This document shows positions 37,426 to 47,158 of a stretch of 64,000 bases of DNA, piece after piece. The position numbers were made by a program, and so were the translations under genes. This DNA is from Bartonella sp. HY328 (GTDB lineage Bacteria > Pseudomonadota > Alphaproteobacteria > Rhizobiales > Rhizobiaceae), in the NCBI RefSeq assembly GCF_025449335.1, contig NZ_CP104883.1:1170501-1234500 (forward strand), in the 5' to 3' direction. Position 1 is the first letter of the stretch, and each line of letters opens with the position of its first letter. The notes under the pieces are model-generated. The model did no database searches. It was not told the DNA's origin and worked only from the letters and a program-made list of their open reading frames with translations.

Positions 37426-38556
37426 ATGAAAAAATCCTTTGCCTACCAGCCTTTTTTTTCCTTTGGCGCAGTTTGGGGAGCGTTGCATTTTCTGTTCTGG
37501 CTACCATTTATTGGCAGTGAAGTGGATTTAACTGGGACTTATACTCCTTTTTTTTGGCATGCTCATGAAATGCTTTTTGGTTTTGGCGCCGCTATTCTTG
37601 CTGGTTTTCTGCTTACAGTTGTTCCTAATTGGACGGGTGAATTGCCTTTTTCGCCAAGGCTTATAAGATTGCTATTTACACTTTGGTTGCTAGGGCGCAG
37701 TGCTATGATTTTGGCAAGTGTTTTACCTGCATTTTGGGGCAGTCTATTAGATAGTATATTTTTACCAAGCGTTGCTATGTGCTTAACAATTCCAGTTATT
37801 AAAGCAAAAAAGTGGCGAGATTTCAAAGTCCTTATCGGGCTATTTATAATTATGATTGCCAATATTTTCTTTCATTATCAAATAATAAAAAATGGTGATG
37901 TTCTCGTTTTTTGCAAGCTTGCTGTGGCAGCTTTTACGGTGTTGATTATTATTGTTGGTGGTCGCATGATCCCTGCTTATATGCGTCTTGCATTGCAAGG
38001 TTGCGGCAGGGGCGAGGGGCCGCCCAAACATGGTTTAATTGATAGTACTACCATTTTTTTTAGTGTAATAGCTCTTGGGTTTTGGGCCAGTGATTATTAT
38101 TCTTTAGCGCAATTTTATTTTGGTTTGGCTGCTGCTATACTCAATATTATACGCCTCGTGCGGTGGAAAATTTTAAGACCACCTTACCCAATTTTAGTCT
38201 TCTTATTAGTGCTTGGTTACGCATTTATAATCATTGCATTTTTGTCTATGGCATTAACAGGATTTGCACTTTTACCATCACTCTTTCCAATTCACATTAT
38301 CACTATAGGGGCTATGACAATATCGATGCTCGCGGTGATGATACGCCTTTGCTTGCGATATCAGTTTAAAAAGGCAACGGTCAATAGACTGGTTTTTGCG
38401 CCATTTATTTTGCTCACCTTTGCGCTTCTTTTGCGCGCATCGGCTGATATTTATAGCGAGCAAGCAATGACACTTTATTATGCTTCAGCTATTTTGTTTT
38501 CAACCGCTTTAGTGGCCTATCTTTTTTCAAAAAAGATGCTTTCATATAAAGAGTGA
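37426..38556 (+). CDS. nnrS: NnrS family haem/copper membrane protein
   Basis: NnrS proteins are multi-helix membrane proteins linked to denitrification and protection from nitric oxide. The 376-residue protein starts with FFSFGAVWGALHFLFWLP and has the hallmark FWHAHEMLFGFGAAILAGFLLTVVPNW, with conserved histidines, and later GGRMIPAY. About twelve membrane segments are evident. It follows ubiV by about 100 bases in the same direction and has its own AAGG site. Confidence 0.9.
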   Translation: MKKSFAYQPFFSFGAVWGALHFLFWLPFIGSEVDLTGTYTPFFWHAHEMLFGFGAAILAGFLLTVVPNWTGELPFSPRLIRLLFTLWLLGRSAMILASVLPAFWGSLLDSIFLPSVAMCLTIPVIKAKKWRDFKVLIGLFIIMIANIFFHYQIIKNGDVLVFCKLAVAAFTVLIIIVGGRMIPAYMRLALQGCGRGEGPPKHGLIDSTTIFFSVIALGFWASDYYSLAQFYFGLAAAILNIIRLVRWKILRPPYPILVFLLVLGYAFIIIAFLSMALTGFALLPSLFPIHIITIGAMTISMLAVMIRLCLRYQFKKATVNRLVFAPFILLTFALLLRASADIYSEQAMTLYYASAILFSTALVAYLFSKKMLSYKE

Positions 38557-38599
38557 CGGTTTTAAGACGTAGTCAGAATAAATTTTGTATGTTTTAAAA

Positions 38600-38621
38600 A
38601 AAGGCCGCTGATGCGGCCTTT
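38600..38621. terminator. bidirectional intrinsic terminator
   Basis: AAAGGCCGC and GCGGCCTTT pair around TGAT, with an A-tract before and T-rich bases after. It sits between the convergent nnrS and glucose dehydrogenase genes. Confidence 0.85.
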
Positions 38622-38645
38622 CATTGTTATATATTTGCTATAAAC

Positions 38646-41024
38646 TTAGTCTTTTAGTTTATAAGCAATGACCAAATCGCCGCGTTTGGCATTTTGGCGA
38701 GCGCCACCAGCAGTAATAACAATATATTGCTTACCAGTTTTAGGCGAAACATAAGTCATTGGCCCACCTTGGCTACCAACAGGCAAACGATCTTTCCATA
38801 CTTCTTTACCGGTGCGGCTATCAAAGGCGCGCAAATAGAAATCTTGAGTGCCGGCAAAGAAAACAAGGCCAGATTGGGTTGATAATGATGGCCCAAGGGT
38901 CGGCATGCCGATTGGTACGGGAACACCAAGCGCCATATTCATTGGACCTGTGTCTTGCACTGTGCCAACTGGAACTTGCCAAACGATTTTGCGGGTTTTC
39001 AAGTCAACTGCAGACATTGTTCCAAAAGGTGGCTTTTGGCATGGAACGCCTAAGGGTGACAAGAAGCGCATGCGCATTGCACCAAAAGGTGTGCCGTCCA
39101 TTGGCACAATACCCATTTCAATGCCTGATGCATTGGCTGGAATGTCTTTACGTTCAACAAGGTAATTGGCAAGGCCTAGGCGCATATCATTGATAAACAC
39201 ATAGCCAAGGGTCGGATCATAAGAAACGGAACCCCAATTCATGCCGCCCAAAGAGCCTGGCATTTGCAAGGATAAATCAAGGCCAGGTGGTGTGAATACA
39301 CCTTCATGACGCAAAGATTTAAATTTGATGCGGCAAAGTACCTTATCAAATGGGGTTGCACCCCACATATCTGCTTCGGTTAGTGTATCATTACCAAAAG
39401 ATGGCATGCCGACAGAATAGGGCTGTGTTGGCGAATAGCGTTCACCCTTAACCACGCCTTGTGGTACAGGCTTTTCTTCAACCTTTGAAATTGGCTCGCC
39501 AGTCTCACGGTTAAGTAAGAAAATCATGCCTTGCTTGGTTACTTGAAATAGGGCAGGGACAATATTGCCCTTATCATCAGGTGCATCAAGCAATACGGGC
39601 TGGGCTGGCGTATCAAAATCCCAAATGTCGTGATGCACAAATTGATAATGCCAACGCACTTTACCGGTTTTTACGTCAAGTGCTACAACTGAAGATGAGT
39701 ATTTATCATCAAGCTCATTACGATAACCTGCCCAAAAGTCAGGAGTTGAATTGCCGGTTGGCAAATAAACAAGACCAAGCTTTGGATCATAGGACATTGC
39801 TGCCCAGACATTTGGCGTACCGCGTGTATAGGTTTGACCTTCTGGTGGCACAGTGGTGATTTCAGGATTACCTGGATCCCAAGCCCAAACAAGCTTGCCA
39901 TCATGTACAGAATAAGCGCGAACAACCCCTGGTGGTTCGTCAGTTGAGAAGTTATCAGCAACGCGGCCACCAACAATAACAAGATCGCCAGCAAGAAGTG
40001 GGGTTGATGTTTGCTGATAATAGCCAGGCTTTACCTCGCCCATGCCAATCTTTAAATCAACAATACCTTTGTCGCCAAATGGTTCGCAGGCTTTACCTGT
40101 GTCGGCATTAATGCCGATAAGGCGTGCGTCACCGGTTGGCAAAAATAGGCGGCGTAAACATTTATCGCCATTTTCATCTGCTGCCACGATATTGGCATCG
40201 GTTTCTTCAAAATAGGCAAGACCACGGCACCGTTGCCATGTCGGCGCGGAACCTTTGGGGTCAAATGTCCATTTTTCTTTACCTGTATCAATATCAAAAG
40301 CTAATACTTTACCATAAGGTGTGCAAACATAAAGGTTTTCACCAATTTGCAATGGTGTGTTCTGGTCTTCTGCACCAGCACCAGTGCTTATGGCAATGTC
40401 ACCAGTATGAGCTGTCCATGCAACTTCCAAACGGTTAACATTTTCTGGTGTGATTTGGTCAAGTGCAGCAAAGCGGCTACCATAATCATCATTGCCCCAA
40501 TGTTTCCAATCTTTTTGCTGATTTTCAGCTGTAACTGGTACGGGAGCTGGAGCCGTTTGGGTGCTATAAATAACATTTTTAGGGCTAAAAGATGCGTAAA
40601 TGGTTGCACTTAGGCCAAGTAGGGTCAGCAAGGCAAAGAAATAAGAGCCTTTACTTGCAACTCGCCCTTGCGCACGCATGAGCGGACGATAAGCCAGTAA
40701 TACAAGAAATAGAGCAACACCAAGCGGGAATAGGTCTGGAAAATTTTGCCAGTAATTAAGACCTGATTCTAAATAAGACCAGATGGCGGTTGCAATAAAG
40801 ATAAGGGCAAATATCCAAACGCTAAGGGGGCGAAGGCTTATCATTAATAGACCGCTTACTAAAAGCGCTATGCCAAGAGCAAGATAATAACCAGTGGTGC
40901 TTCCTAAATAAAGGAGGTAGCCACCCGTTATGGTGAAGTAAATACCAGCCAACAATACCAGAATACTGAGACAATAAATCAGCACTCTGGGAAATGTGCC
41001 CAGTGTTTTATAATTTTGAAGCAT
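38646..41024 (-). CDS. gcd: membrane-bound PQQ-dependent glucose (quinate/shikimate-type) dehydrogenase
   Basis: This quinoprotein oxidises an aldose or cyclic alcohol in the periplasm and passes electrons to ubiquinone. The 792-residue length matches E. coli Gcd (796). Five membrane helices fill about residues 12-150. A beta-propeller domain follows, starting near KDWKHWGNDDYGSRFAALDQI, with HHDIWDFDTPAQPVLLD and W-motifs such as GKEVWKDRLPVGSQGGP. Substrate (glucose versus quinate or shikimate) cannot be settled by reading. It lies 6 kb from the pqq operon that makes its cofactor. Confidence 0.92.
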   Translation of the reverse strand: MLQNYKTLGTFPRVLIYCLSILVLLAGIYFTITGGYLLYLGSTTGYYLALGIALLVSGLLMISLRPLSVWIFALIFIATAIWSYLESGLNYWQNFPDLFPLGVALFLVLLAYRPLMRAQGRVASKGSYFFALLTLLGLSATIYASFSPKNVIYSTQTAPAPVPVTAENQQKDWKHWGNDDYGSRFAALDQITPENVNRLEVAWTAHTGDIAISTGAGAEDQNTPLQIGENLYVCTPYGKVLAFDIDTGKEKWTFDPKGSAPTWQRCRGLAYFEETDANIVAADENGDKCLRRLFLPTGDARLIGINADTGKACEPFGDKGIVDLKIGMGEVKPGYYQQTSTPLLAGDLVIVGGRVADNFSTDEPPGVVRAYSVHDGKLVWAWDPGNPEITTVPPEGQTYTRGTPNVWAAMSYDPKLGLVYLPTGNSTPDFWAGYRNELDDKYSSSVVALDVKTGKVRWHYQFVHHDIWDFDTPAQPVLLDAPDDKGNIVPALFQVTKQGMIFLLNRETGEPISKVEEKPVPQGVVKGERYSPTQPYSVGMPSFGNDTLTEADMWGATPFDKVLCRIKFKSLRHEGVFTPPGLDLSLQMPGSLGGMNWGSVSYDPTLGYVFINDMRLGLANYLVERKDIPANASGIEMGIVPMDGTPFGAMRMRFLSPLGVPCQKPPFGTMSAVDLKTRKIVWQVPVGTVQDTGPMNMALGVPVPIGMPTLGPSLSTQSGLVFFAGTQDFYLRAFDSRTGKEVWKDRLPVGSQGGPMTYVSPKTGKQYIVITAGGARQNAKRGDLVIAYKLKD

Positions 41025-41287
41025 TAAAATCTCACCGTTTAAATTTTAAGGGATTGGACCATTAAGGTCATTCGTCTAAAATAAAGTGTCAATTAATTCA
41101 AAACACATATAATTGTGTTGGTAACTTTTATGGTAATGGATTTACAAAATTAAAGGAAATATATTATTTTATTTTTATGTATAACACACAGAAAATATTG
41201 CATTTTATTATTAATCTAGTCTGTAATAAATCTAAAATTTAGTGCGCAAACAAAGTTATTATTGGAATGGAAATAAGGTAACAGCTA

Positions 41288-41823
41288 ATGGGGCCTATAA
41301 CTGCAATTAGAACAGTCTTGTTTACAAAGCTTTTTATTTATTCTGGCCGTGCATCACGTGCGGAGTTTTGGTGGTATGTTCTATTTGCCATGTTGGTTAC
41401 TTGGCTGTATGAAAAAATAGAGCCCCGTATGTTTTCATCACCTATTAGGGGGGAACCATTAGCGCGCCCAGATTGGTTAAAGCCAGCGCTTAGTTTAAAC
41501 GATCTTAGCGATTTTATTTTGGGAGCTATGTTATTCATTCCCTTTTTATCATTAACGGTGCGGCGTTTACATGATAGAAACATGACTGGTTGGTGGGGGA
41601 TATCATTGGTGGTTGTTTATTTAAACGCTAATAATTGGTTTTTTCTTAAATTATCGCCTTATTTATCTTTACCAGACCATCAGCTGTTTCGTGGGGTTGT
41701 TGTATTTTTTCGGTCTGTACTTATGCACTTTTAATTAGTTTATCAAAAACTGGAACAAGAGGACCTAATCGTTTTGGGGCTGATCCTATGCCAGCAAAAA
41801 TAGATGTAAATGTCTTTTCTTGA
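41288..41823 (+). pseudogene. DUF805 protein gene with a frameshift near the C-terminus
   Basis: The frame from the ATG holds the DUF805 signatures SGRASRAEFWWY and RRLHDRNMTGWWG but stops at 41732-41734 after an unrelated tail. In the -1 frame the expected family C-terminus continues from about 41701: LISLSKTGTRGPNRFGADP, then KIDVNVFS and a TGA at 41821. The switch falls at a run of six T (41705-41710). One missing base would explain it; so would sequencing error or slippage. It is first in the DUF805 row. Confidence 0.8.
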
Positions 41824-41856
41824 CAGACTGGATTAAATTAAAAAAAGGTTTTTGTA

Positions 41857-42417
41857 ATGGGATTTTGGCAAACTGTTAAGACAGTGATTTTCAAAAAATA
41901 TTTTAAATTTTCAGGACGTGCATCACGATCTGAATTTTGGTGGTTTATGCTGTTTTACACTATATGTTATATGTTAATTTTTGCATTACAGTCTACCATT
42001 ATAGTGCTTATCGATCAATCAATCAACAAAACCGGCTACTCTTTTATTACAGAAGATATTTATGAATATTTAGATATAGGCTTTATTTTATGTGATGTTT
42101 TATTTTTGCTTGTATTTTTCTTCCCTCGCCTTGGGGTTACCGTCCGGCGTTTGCATGATCTCAATTTATCAGGTTGGTGGAGTGTTTTACTGGTTGGCTT
42201 GGCATTGACCACATTAATCCCGCTTCTTAGATTTTATTTCATGGACGTTTATTTGTATCTAATTAACATTGGGAGTAATGTTTTCTGGTTTAAATTTGTT
42301 TTCAGCCTATTGGTTTTTGTTCTGCTTATTGTATTAATTAAAAAAGGAACCAATGGGCCCAATAAATATGGAGAAAATCCTGTTAAGGTAGATGTTGACG
42401 TAAGTATTTTTTCTTAA
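41857..42417 (+). CDS. DUF805 family membrane protein
   Basis: This 186-residue DUF805 protein has FSGRASRSEFWWF near residue 19, VRRLHDLNLSGWW near 97 and GPNKYGENP near the end, closing with VSIFS. Four membrane segments are likely. It follows the frameshifted DUF805 gene by 33 bases in a row of same-strand paralogues leading to the MoxR operon. Function of the family is unknown. Confidence 0.88.
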   Translation: MGFWQTVKTVIFKKYFKFSGRASRSEFWWFMLFYTICYMLIFALQSTIIVLIDQSINKTGYSFITEDIYEYLDIGFILCDVLFLLVFFFPRLGVTVRRLHDLNLSGWWSVLLVGLALTTLIPLLRFYFMDVYLYLINIGSNVFWFKFVFSLLVFVLLIVLIKKGTNGPNKYGENPVKVDVDVSIFS

Positions 42418-42489
42418 GATATTAATGATTTAACGACCTCTAGATAGTTATCTGAGCTTACTTTTTATTTGTAACCTAAAGGCAAAAAA

Positions 42490-43023
42490 ATGACATTTGG
42501 CACCGCGGTAAAAGTTGTTTTTCTTGAAAAAAATTTTACGCTTTCTGGCCGGGCAACACGATCAGAATATTGGTGGTCGATATTGTTTCAAGTCATTGCA
42601 GTCGCTCTAATCTTCTTATCCTTGGAATTATTAGTAAAAATTCTACCTTTTAGTTCACGTGGCGCGGATTTATTCGAAAATCTTACGATCCTTTTTACAG
42701 GTTTGGTGTTTTTGGTGCCAATGACAACAGTTCAAGTTCGGCGTCTTCATGATCGAGATATGAGTGGCGCATGGGTAATTATACCATTAATGGTGACAGT
42801 TTTCATACAACTTTATGATTTTATAGAATTTTTTTTTGAAGACTATTTATATTACTTTTTACCTAGCTCACCATTTTATTATCCGGCTTGGGCGGCATTT
42901 TGTTGTTTGTTGTTTCTTGATTTAATAATTTTTATAAGTCTGATTTTTGACGGGACCTATGGGGCTAATAAATATGGTGAGGATCCATTAGCGACAAAAA
43001 TTGATCAACAAGTTTTTCGATAA
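42490..43023 (+). CDS. DUF805 family membrane protein
   Basis: The 177-residue paralogue carries LSGRATRSEYWWS, VRRLHDRDMSGAW and GANKYGEDP, ending in QQVFR. It lies 72 bases after the previous DUF805 gene. Spacer segments between motifs differ strongly from its neighbours, so the copies are old or fast-evolving, not recent duplicates. Confidence 0.88.
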   Translation: MTFGTAVKVVFLEKNFTLSGRATRSEYWWSILFQVIAVALIFLSLELLVKILPFSSRGADLFENLTILFTGLVFLVPMTTVQVRRLHDRDMSGAWVIIPLMVTVFIQLYDFIEFFFEDYLYYFLPSSPFYYPAWAAFCCLLFLDLIIFISLIFDGTYGANKYGEDPLATKIDQQVFR

Positions 43024-43050
43024 GTTAGTATAGGTTCTTTATATCAAAAT

Positions 43051-43617
43051 ATGGGGGTAAATGGGAGTGATAAAAGCTATATCGGGCGCACTTTTCAAGA
43101 AATATGCAGATTTTCAGGGCGGGCGCAACGGGCTGAATATTGGTGGTTCGCACTATTTTCTGCCATAGTGTATTTTGGTAGTTATTTTTTTATTGAGTTG
43201 ATATTAAATAGTGTGCCATTTTTTGGCTTTGATGTTGCGATAATTGAAGAATTTGTCTCCCTTGTTATTTTGTTAATATTGTTTACGCCTAGTATTGCTG
43301 TCGAAGTGAGGCGGCTTCACGATCGTAATATGGCCGGATCTTGGGCGATAGTATGGGCTGCCTTACTAATTATTTTATTTCTTTCAAAATTAATGATTTT
43401 TCTTCCTGTCGACTATTATGTGCATTATTTTATTGGAACCACTCAAACGTCAGAAACAACTGTATATTTCTTACTTGTATTTTTTTCGATAACATTCAAC
43501 TTGTTGTTTGGTCGTTGCGTTATATTAATCCTTTTATTATTTAGGGGGACGAGAGGTCAAAACAGATATGGTCCCGATCCTTTGGATCCTAGTTTTCAAG
43601 TAGGTATTTTTCAATAA
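43051..43617 (+). CDS. DUF805 family membrane protein
   Basis: The 188-residue paralogue shows FSGRAQRAEYWWF, VRRLHDRNMAGSW and GQNRYGPDP, ending in VGIFQ. It begins 27 bases after the previous gene. Its N-terminus is longer than that of its neighbours by about nine residues, so the start is not certain. Confidence 0.87.
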   Translation: MGVNGSDKSYIGRTFQEICRFSGRAQRAEYWWFALFSAIVYFGSYFFIELILNSVPFFGFDVAIIEEFVSLVILLILFTPSIAVEVRRLHDRNMAGSWAIVWAALLIILFLSKLMIFLPVDYYVHYFIGTTQTSETTVYFLLVFFSITFNLLFGRCVILILLLFRGTRGQNRYGPDPLDPSFQVGIFQ

Positions 43618-43840
43618 CGGATATTTCAACAATAAAAACGTGATGTAGTTTTTATTGGTAATATATTTTTCTGTCTATTTTGCCATTTACAATTATTGTG
43701 TTTTATTTTTGCTTTTTGTTAAAGAATATTTTCAGCTTTAGTAATATTGGGTTGTCTTTTGGTTATCAAAAGGGAGGATTTGAAGATGCAGAAACTCAAA
43801 ACATTCTTATTTTGGTATAGTGTAGTTACATGACTTTTTA

Positions 43841-44023
43841 ATGAAAGATATTAAAACATTAGTATTGGCGACTATTGGCTTTGGTGCGATTTTTGCCAAT
43901 GCACAAGCCGCTATCGATGCCAATAATTCTTTTAATGTTCCGTCTGATTCAACTGACGCAAGCCAATTAAAGCAATTTCAATATCTTGAAGAATGTACAA
44001 GATATAAAATTGATTATTCATAA
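43841..44023 (+). pseudogene. truncated duplicate of the N-terminus of the DUF4129 gene
   Basis: The 60-residue frame begins with a signal peptide (MKDIKTLVLATIGFGAIFANAQA) and ends DASQLKQFQYLEECTRYKIDYS before a stop. The full-length gene at 45064 has MKSIKAIIMVAFGLGL and DASQLKQLQYLADCKKNKIDC at the corresponding places. The rest of that gene (membrane helix and DUF4129 domain) is missing here. It may be a duplication remnant or a small secreted paralogue. Confidence 0.7.
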
Positions 44024-44210
44024 TATTAATTACAAATGTAATGTTTTTTATAAAATATGTGAATATTTACATTTTCATATTTATATATATTAGTTGCTGT
44101 ACTAGTATCTTTGTTATTATTTAAATTCTAGTAAGGTTAATATTAACTCTTGGATTGTTTTTTAAAATAATTTTAAAGTACAGAAAAGTTGTTGTTAAAA
44201 GGATAGTATC

Positions 44211-44825
44211 TTGACCTCAAAAACTAAAATGGGCTTTACGGAAGCCATAAAGATTGTTCTTTTTCAAAAATATGGCGATTTTTCTGGTCGGGCAAGGCGT
44301 GCAGAGTATTGGTGGTTTGTACTTTTCACCTTTGTAATTAGTTATGGCATTTCTTGGTTGATTTCTTCGTTAATGGATATCTTGCTATTTAGTCCTTTTC
44401 ATGCCTCTTTAGTTGATATTAGTGTTTCCTTGCTACTTGGATTGTATTTGTTTATACCCAGTTTATCCGTTGAAGTGCGTCGCTTGCATGATCGTAATAT
44501 GTCGGGTTTTTGGGCAATGGCATGGGGATCATTGCAGATTCTTTTAATGCTTTATCTGGCAATATTTGTATTTTTTCTTGTTAAATATAGAGATCTAATA
44601 ATAGATCCGGAGCAAATGTATTCCTTTATGGCTGAATATGTTGAATCTATTGTTTCACAACAATATTTAATGATATTGTTTTTTATTATATTGGCTGTTT
44701 TGTGGGTTCTTTTACTTGTTGGGTTTGTGGTATTTATATTATTAATATTTAAAGGTACCAATGGTCCGAATAGATATGGGCCAGATCCATTGGGTCTCAA
44801 TACTGTTTCTGATGTTTTCCGGTAG
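44211..44825 (+). CDS. DUF805 family membrane protein
   Basis: The 204-residue paralogue has FSGRARRAEYWWF, VRRLHDRNMSGFW and GPNRYGPDP, ending in SDVFR. I start at TTG because AAGGAT lies just upstream; the ATG six codons later matches neighbouring starts but has no ribosome-binding site. It stands between the truncated duplicate and the full-length DUF4129 gene, suggesting that a DUF805-plus-DUF4129 pair was duplicated. Confidence 0.87.
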   Translation: MTSKTKMGFTEAIKIVLFQKYGDFSGRARRAEYWWFVLFTFVISYGISWLISSLMDILLFSPFHASLVDISVSLLLGLYLFIPSLSVEVRRLHDRNMSGFWAMAWGSLQILLMLYLAIFVFFLVKYRDLIIDPEQMYSFMAEYVESIVSQQYLMILFFIILAVLWVLLLVGFVVFILLIFKGTNGPNRYGPDPLGLNTVSDVFR

Positions 44826-45063
44826 TGTTGAATAGTGGCAGCTTGCGCATATAGGTTGATATTTCAAACCTGCATATCAGTTTTTTATATGATTGATTGT
44901 ACGTAAAAATATAATAAGTTTTATTAATATGACTTAAGTTGTTTTTTTAAATGGGGAATTGTTTATAAAAATAGAATAGTTATGCAAGGTAAATTAAGTG
45001 GGGTAAATATGGAGGAATTCGTGTCAACCTCACTCATGGCAAGGTGTATTAGCGGGATTTTTA

Positions 45064-45873
45064 ATGAAAAGTATTAAAGCGATAATAATGGTAGCTTTTG
45101 GGCTTGGCTTGGTATTGGTTGCCACCAATGCTAAGGCACAAAGTGCTGCTAACCATTCATCTGGTGTATCGCCCATCACACATAGTACTGTCGCGCATAG
45201 TACTAATGAATTACCTGCTGCAGAGGACGCAAGCCAATTAAAGCAACTTCAATATCTTGCAGATTGTAAAAAAAATAAAATTGATTGTAAAATCGCTTAT
45301 GATGTCAAAGAGGGAGAAAAACAGAATAAGCAGGCGCAATCAAAATCTGATAAAGAAAATAGGGTTCAATCCAATCCACGTCCCAAGCCAGTTTTTGGTG
45401 GGTCCACTGCTATGATAGTGGTTTTACTACTTGTCATTGGCGCGATTTTACTTTGGTTGCGGTTTGGCGGTTCGGGTGTTTTGTTAAGTCCCGCGCTAAA
45501 GGAAATAAAGGCACCTAGTGAGGTCCCTGAAAATTGGGCCAAAACAAACACCGCTATTTCCCAGGCTTCAAAGGATATTTTATCTGCTGTTTTAGCAATG
45601 GATGACAAGCGTATTGCGATGATAGAATTGTTGCGTATGTGCCTTTTACATGCTGCTACAATAAGCTCTACCCGTCTTGCTCGTTCTGATACCGAGCGCA
45701 CGGTTTTTCGCCGTCTGCCTGAAATATTGCCGCAGCGTGACGATTTAGCGCTTTTATTAGAAACAACCGAGCTTGTGCATTATGGTGGACAAGAAATAAC
45801 TTCTGACCAGTTTGATTGCTTGATAGATAAGGCTAGAAATTTTTTAAGCATAAGGAAAATGGCTAATGCGTAA
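45064..45873 (+). CDS. DUF4129 domain membrane protein of the MoxR operon
   Basis: The 269-residue protein has a signal peptide ending near NAKAQ, a polar periplasmic stretch with two cysteines (ADCKKNKIDCKI), one membrane helix near 115-135, and a cytoplasmic DUF4129 domain. The domain shows SDTERTVFRRLPEIL and ELVHYGGQEITSDQF. DUF4129 proteins sit next to MoxR ATPases in many bacteria; their job is not established. Its stop overlaps the next start by eight bases. A truncated copy lies at 43841. Confidence 0.78.
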   Translation: MKSIKAIIMVAFGLGLVLVATNAKAQSAANHSSGVSPITHSTVAHSTNELPAAEDASQLKQLQYLADCKKNKIDCKIAYDVKEGEKQNKQAQSKSDKENRVQSNPRPKPVFGGSTAMIVVLLLVIGAILLWLRFGGSGVLLSPALKEIKAPSEVPENWAKTNTAISQASKDILSAVLAMDDKRIAMIELLRMCLLHAATISSTRLARSDTERTVFRRLPEILPQRDDLALLLETTELVHYGGQEITSDQFDCLIDKARNFLSIRKMANA

Positions 45874-47158
45874 ATCCGTCATTATAGTCATACTTTTGGC
45901 TTTATTTTTATTAGCCTTATTGCTGTTTACGTCGCAATGGCGCAGTAAACCTTATGAGGTTTCGGCCTTAGGAAATAAGGGGCTGGAGCTCGTTTTAAAC
46001 GAGGATAATATTAAAGCAATAAGTGCTGATAAGTATAAAACCTATTCAATATCGCAATTTGACTTTCGTATTTTGTCGATTGATGCAGTTTTGTTCCCCT
46101 ATTTAAATGGCCATTATCAACTTCCCTATTCTAACGATGCGCGCAGTGAATTAACAAATATCTTTCAAAACAAGGTTGAAGAAATTGAAACAATGATTGT
46201 CTTGCCAAAATGGGATGATCGGGTAAGTGAAAACCTTGAAGCTAACAATAATTATTTGTTGTTGCTACCTAATGTTAATTGGGTCATGTCCACTCTGGAT
46301 TATGACGACATAAGAGTGAACCGCGTATTAAATAGCTTCACGCGCGAAGAGGTTAAGACCTATGGTGGCGATAGGGGTGAAATTGAGCTTTATAATGCGC
46401 AATATTTTGAGCGGGGTAGTATTCCTGATGAGTGTGAAGAATTGCTTGGCATAAAAGCTGGTGCTTTATTGATAAGTTGTTATGGCGATTATGAGGCTTA
46501 TTTTCTGTCAGATCCTGACCTGCTAAACAGCCATGGTCTTTCTCTTGGGAAAAATAGAGAAGTAGCAATTAGCATGATCAAGGATATTTTGGCAAACTCC
46601 GATGCAACATCGGTTTTTCTTGATTCAAATGAAAAATTATTTTCAAACCAAATGAGCGGCGATGGTAAAGAAGTTGAAAAAAAGGCTTATAAGCGCGATG
46701 CTAGCGATTTTGCTCGTCTTTTTGAATATCCACTATCAACCATTTGGGCGGCAATTTTAATGATTACTATCATTTGCCTATGGCGCGGTGCTTTTCGATT
46801 TGGCCCAGCGCTAAAGGAAGCAAATGGTAATATTGAAATATCCAAAATGGCTGCAGTAAATGCCATGGCAAGATTATTACGTCTTTCAGGCAATGATGGA
46901 CAGATGGTTGCACAATTCGTGCAAAACAGTTTGCTAGATAGGGCGGTACGAGCGTTTGGCGAGAGTGGTGGCAATCAAGCAGGTGTTGACCGTCTTATAA
47001 AACGCCTTGGCCAGAGAGACAAAGTTTTAGCCAAAAAATTTGCAGCTTTAGCGCATTCTTTAACGGTGCATGGGCCAACAATGAAGCGTCATGAATTGTA
47101 TAAAAATTTAGAAGATTTTCGCGAATTATTAAGGAGAGTAGACCTTGAATCTCGATGA
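45866..47158 (+). CDS. DUF4350 domain membrane protein
   Basis: The 430-residue protein has an N-terminal membrane segment (about 5-22) and an extracytoplasmic domain of the DUF4350 type that includes NNNYLLLLPNVNW. A second helix near 290-308 (LSTIWAAILMITIICLW) leads to a cytoplasmic helical tail. The pattern GPALKEANG after this helix echoes SPALKEIKA after the helix of the DUF4129 protein. It overlaps the MoxR gene by 14 bases. Confidence 0.78.
   Translation: MRKSVIIVILLALFLLALLLFTSQWRSKPYEVSALGNKGLELVLNEDNIKAISADKYKTYSISQFDFRILSIDAVLFPYLNGHYQLPYSNDARSELTNIFQNKVEEIETMIVLPKWDDRVSENLEANNNYLLLLPNVNWVMSTLDYDDIRVNRVLNSFTREEVKTYGGDRGEIELYNAQYFERGSIPDECEELLGIKAGALLISCYGDYEAYFLSDPDLLNSHGLSLGKNREVAISMIKDILANSDATSVFLDSNEKLFSNQMSGDGKEVEKKAYKRDASDFARLFEYPLSTIWAAILMITIICLWRGAFRFGPALKEANGNIEISKMAAVNAMARLLRLSGNDGQMVAQFVQNSLLDRAVRAFGESGGNQAGVDRLIKRLGQRDKVLAKKFAALAHSLTVHGPTMKRHELYKNLEDFRELLRRVDLESR

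Noticed and set aside
38759..39193. 144-codon open frame antisense to the glucose dehydrogenase gene
   Set aside because: It lies wholly inside a well-supported gene on the other strand and its translation has no family features.
41705..41710. Programmed -1 ribosomal frameshift in the first DUF805 gene
   Set aside because: The site reads A-TTT-TTT-C in frame, so P-site re-pairing after a -1 slip would be poor, and no stimulatory hairpin is clear. Decay or a sequencing error is simpler.
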